NCBI GenBank assembly: GCA_020853705.1
Contig: JADYYK010000265.1
Span: 1 to 52,296, forward strand
Source: Deltaproteobacteria bacterium
GTDB lineage: Bacteria; Myxococcota_A; Polyangia; Haliangiales; JADYYK01
Direction of reading: 5' to 3'
Length of the DNA: 52,296 nucleotides
Made by a program: the position numbers and the translations under genes. Shown here piece by piece: positions 50,135-52,296 of this stretch. The first letter of the stretch is position 1; each line of letters starts with the position of its first letter. The notes beneath the pieces are model-generated. The model saw only the letters and a list, made by a program, of their open reading frames with translations, was not told where the DNA came from and searched no databases.

Positions 50135-52296
50135 CTATACCGCTGCGGTGGGTTCGACAGCGGGGTCGGCGCTGACGACCGGCTTGGGCTTCTTGCGCAG
50201 GACCACGCGGCCCAGCCACACCGAGGCGTCGTCGAACAGCGAGTACGCCACCGGGGTCGCCAGCAGGGTCAGGAGCAGCGACAGGGTCTGGCCGCCGACC
50301 ACGACGCCGGCGGTGGCCTGGTTGAAGCCGGCGCCGATGCCGGTCGCGAAGGCCAGCGGCAGCATGCCGGCCACGAAGGCCAGCGTGGTCATCAGGATGG
50401 GCCGCAGTCGATCGCGGTTGGCCTGGATGATGGCGTCGGCCCGGTTCATGCCGCGCTCGCGCAGCCCGTTGGTGTGGTCGATCTGCAGGATGGCGTTCTT
50501 CTTCACCACGCCGAACAGCACCAGCAGGCCGAGCGCCGAGAAGATGTTGATCGACTGCCCGAGCAAGACCAGCGACATCAGCGCGAACGGCAAGGTCAGC
50601 GGCAAGGTCAGGAGGATCGTGATCGGGTGCAGCCACGACTCGAACTGCGCCGCCAGCACCAGGTACATGAAGATGAACGACAGCAGGAAGGCCAGCATGA
50701 AGGACTGCCCCGCCTTGGCCATCTCCTTGCTGCGGCCGACCGGGATGGCCTTGTACGACGCCGGCATGTTCAGCCCCGCCAGCGCGGTCTCGAACTTGGC
50801 CGCGACCTCGCCCTCCGACGCGCCCGGGGTCAGGTTGGCCATGATCATGATGTCGCGGCGGCGGTTGAGGCGGTTGATCTCGGCCGGGCCGGTGCCCGGA
50901 TCGATGGTGACGACCTCGCTCAGCGGCACCGAGCCCAGCGTCATCGAGGGCACCGTCATCATGCCCAGGCCCCCGATGTCGGCGCGGTACTGTGCGTCGG
51001 CGCGCAGGTGGACCTCGTACTGCTCGCCGCCCTCCTCGTAGGTCGACACCTTGCCGCCCGCGACCAGGGTGCGCAGCGTGGTGGCGATGTCGGCCACCGA
51101 GACGCCCAGCGTGGCCGCCTTCTCGCGGTTGATGCTGACCGCCAGCTCGGGCTTGCCGCCGACGAACGAGGTCGACACGTCGACCGCGCCCGGGATCTTC
51201 ATCAGCGCGGCCTTGGCCTGGTCAGCGTACCTGGCGAGCTGCTCGAGGTCGGGCCCCGACAGGTCGAACATGACGGCGGCGAACTTGCCACCACCCTCGA
51301 AGGCCGAGACCTCCGAGACGTCGAGCTGCAGCAGCTTGGGCTGCCTGGGCAGGATCTCGGTGCGCGCGCGCGCCATCAGCTCTTCCTGGTTGAGCTTGCG
51401 CGCCTTGGGGTGCACCAGGCGCACGTACAGCTTGGCCAGGTTGGGGGTCTTGGCGTTGTTGTCGCCGATGGTGACCAGCGTGGTCAGCACCTCGGGCTGT
51501 GCGCGCAGATCACGCGCCAGCCGCTCGGCGTACAGCGAGGTCTGCTCCAGGCTGGTGCCCTCGGGGGCGCGCAGGTTGACCTCGTACTGGGCCTCGTCGT
51601 TGGGCGGCAGGAAGCCCTTCTTGACCATCTTGAACAGCGGGCCCAGCGAGGCCAGCGTGGCCACCGAGGCGACCACGACGACCCAGCGGTGGCGCATCAC
51701 CCAGCGCAGCATGCGCACGTAGGCGCGCTCGATGGGGTGGTAGAACCAGTTGACCACGCGCTCCAGGCGCGCCGGCTTGACCACGTGGGGCACGCCGTCG
51801 GGGCCGACCTTGGGCGGGTGGGCCTTGAGCCAGCGCGCCGCCAGCATCGGGGTCAGGGTGAAGCTGACCAGCATCGAGATGGCGATGGCGAAGGCCATGG
51901 TGAGGCCGAAGCTCTGCAGAAAGCGGCCCACGATGCCGTCCATGAACGACACCGGCACGAAGACCGCGATCAGCGACAGCGTGGTCGCCAGCACCGGCAG
52001 GCCGATCTCCTTGGTGGCCTCGACCGCGGCGAGCTCGGGCGCCATGCCCTTCTCGGTGATGAAGCGGTGGATGTTCTCCAGCACGACGATGGCGTCGTCG
52101 ATCACGATGCCGACCGCCAGCGCCAGCGCCAGCAGCGTGATGTTGTTCATGGTGAAGCCGTAGATCCACATCAGGAAGAAGGTGCCGATGATGGAGATCG
52201 GGATGGCGAAGCCGGCGATGATGGTGCTGCGCACGTTGGCGAGGAAGAGCAGCACCACGAACGCGGCCAGCACCGCGCCCACCGCGAGGTGCTCCT
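50135..52296 (-). CDS. RND efflux transporter (HAE-1/AcrB-like), 5' end outside window
   Basis: At least 719 residues of the C-terminal two thirds are present; the start lies beyond the window edge. GIVIDDAIVVLENIHR holds the paired Asp of the proton relay in TM4. The porter and docking repeats (GGKPELAVSINREKA) and TM7-12 are present, e.g. AAQFESWLHPITIL and GVVKKNAILQIDHTNG. It would be the inner-membrane pump of a tripartite system. The adaptor and outer-membrane channel should lie upstream, outside the window. It is followed 14 bases later by the ABC ATPase. Confidence 0.95.
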   Translation of the reverse strand, partial: EHLAVGAVLAAFVVLLFLANVRSTIIAGFAIPISIIGTFFLMWIYGFTMNNITLLALALAVGIVIDDAIVVLENIHRFITEKGMAPELAAVEATKEIGLPVLATTLSLIAVFVPVSFMDGIVGRFLQSFGLTMAFAIAISMLVSFTLTPMLAARWLKAHPPKVGPDGVPHVVKPARLERVVNWFYHPIERAYVRMLRWVMRHRWVVVVASVATLASLGPLFKMVKKGFLPPNDEAQYEVNLRAPEGTSLEQTSLYAERLARDLRAQPEVLTTLVTIGDNNAKTPNLAKLYVRLVHPKARKLNQEELMARARTEILPRQPKLLQLDVSEVSAFEGGGKFAAVMFDLSGPDLEQLARYADQAKAALMKIPGAVDVSTSFVGGKPELAVSINREKAATLGVSVADIATTLRTLVAGGKVSTYEEGGEQYEVHLRADAQYRADIGGLGMMTVPSMTLGSVPLSEVVTIDPGTGPAEINRLNRRRDIMIMANLTPGASEGEVAAKFETALAGLNMPASYKAIPVGRSKEMAKAGQSFMLAFLLSFIFMYLVLAAQFESWLHPITILLTLPLTLPFALMSLVLLGQSINIFSALGLLVLFGVVKKNAILQIDHTNGLRERGMNRADAIIQANRDRLRPILMTTLAFVAGMLPLAFATGIGAGFNQATAGVVVGGQTLSLLLTLLATPVAYSLFDDASVWLGRVVLRKKPKPVVSADPAVEPTAAV

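Overview
The window is about 70% GC and densely packed. It has short intergenic gaps and many ATGA, GTGA or TTGA start/stop overlaps. It encodes many lipoproteins with Gly/Asp- or Ser/Pro-rich linkers, c-type cytochromes with both CXXCH and CX4CH heme motifs, NtrC-type regulation and several radical SAM enzymes. Together these suggest a deltaproteobacterial or Myxococcota-like chromosome; this is inferred from composition and gene content, not from a search. No rRNA, tRNA, CRISPR array, transposase or phage gene was recognised, and no gap between genes exceeds about 230 bases.

Left part (1-9.2 kb). A minus-strand run reads from a GT4 glycosyltransferase through a HEAT-repeat/methyltransferase fusion, a DTW-domain tRNA-modifying protein, an unknown protein, a beta-carbonic anhydrase and a lipoprotein. 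Most are joined by 4-base overlaps. A Cys-rich lipoprotein and a divergent Wza-like polysaccharide export lipoprotein with a small outer-membrane protein follow. Next is a minus-strand B12-binding-type radical SAM gene that appears frameshifted near its 3' end.

9.4-24 kb. A lipoprotein precedes a tight plus-strand operon: a second, paralogous radical SAM protein, a short molybdopterin oxidoreductase, a DUF2249 protein, and a 1404-residue protein that fuses two acyl-CoA dehydratase activase domains to a dehydratase-like region. All four genes overlap. I regard this as one of the two most unusual systems in the window. It is followed by a carotene-desaturase-like FAD enzyme with a CrtC/AttH-like lipoprotein, a tiny Tat-signal protein with an outer-membrane partner, and a DUF445 membrane protein.

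23.8-32.6 kb. Seven minus-strand genes encode a porin, an imelysin, a di-heme oxidoreductase, a large cytochrome/beta-propeller lipoprotein, a small CX4CH lipoprotein, DUF4266 and DUF3570. All products are exported. A 15-base perfect Fur-type palindrome lies at the predicted transcription start and covers the first codons of the porin gene. This looks like an iron-repressed redox/metal system of the cell envelope.

32.6-43.5 kb. A heptanucleotide tandem array runs into the 3' end of a radical SAM-SPASM gene that is divergent from a seven-heme cytochrome and a TIM-barrel isomerase. A tautomerase follows, then a TetR regulator with two palindromic operators facing a ThDP enzyme and a double-SDR fusion. 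An acyl-CoA dehydrogenase and an acetoacetate-decarboxylase-like gene are convergent to these. Five FNR/DNR-like inverted repeats sit in intergenic regions between 10 and 43.5 kb, which hints at a shared oxygen- or nitric-oxide-responsive regulator.

43.5-52.3 kb. A minus-strand run reads from an RND efflux pump (cut by the window edge) through a MacB-type ABC ATPase, two FtsX-type permeases, a sigma-54 response regulator, a histidine kinase and a small pilin-like lipoprotein.
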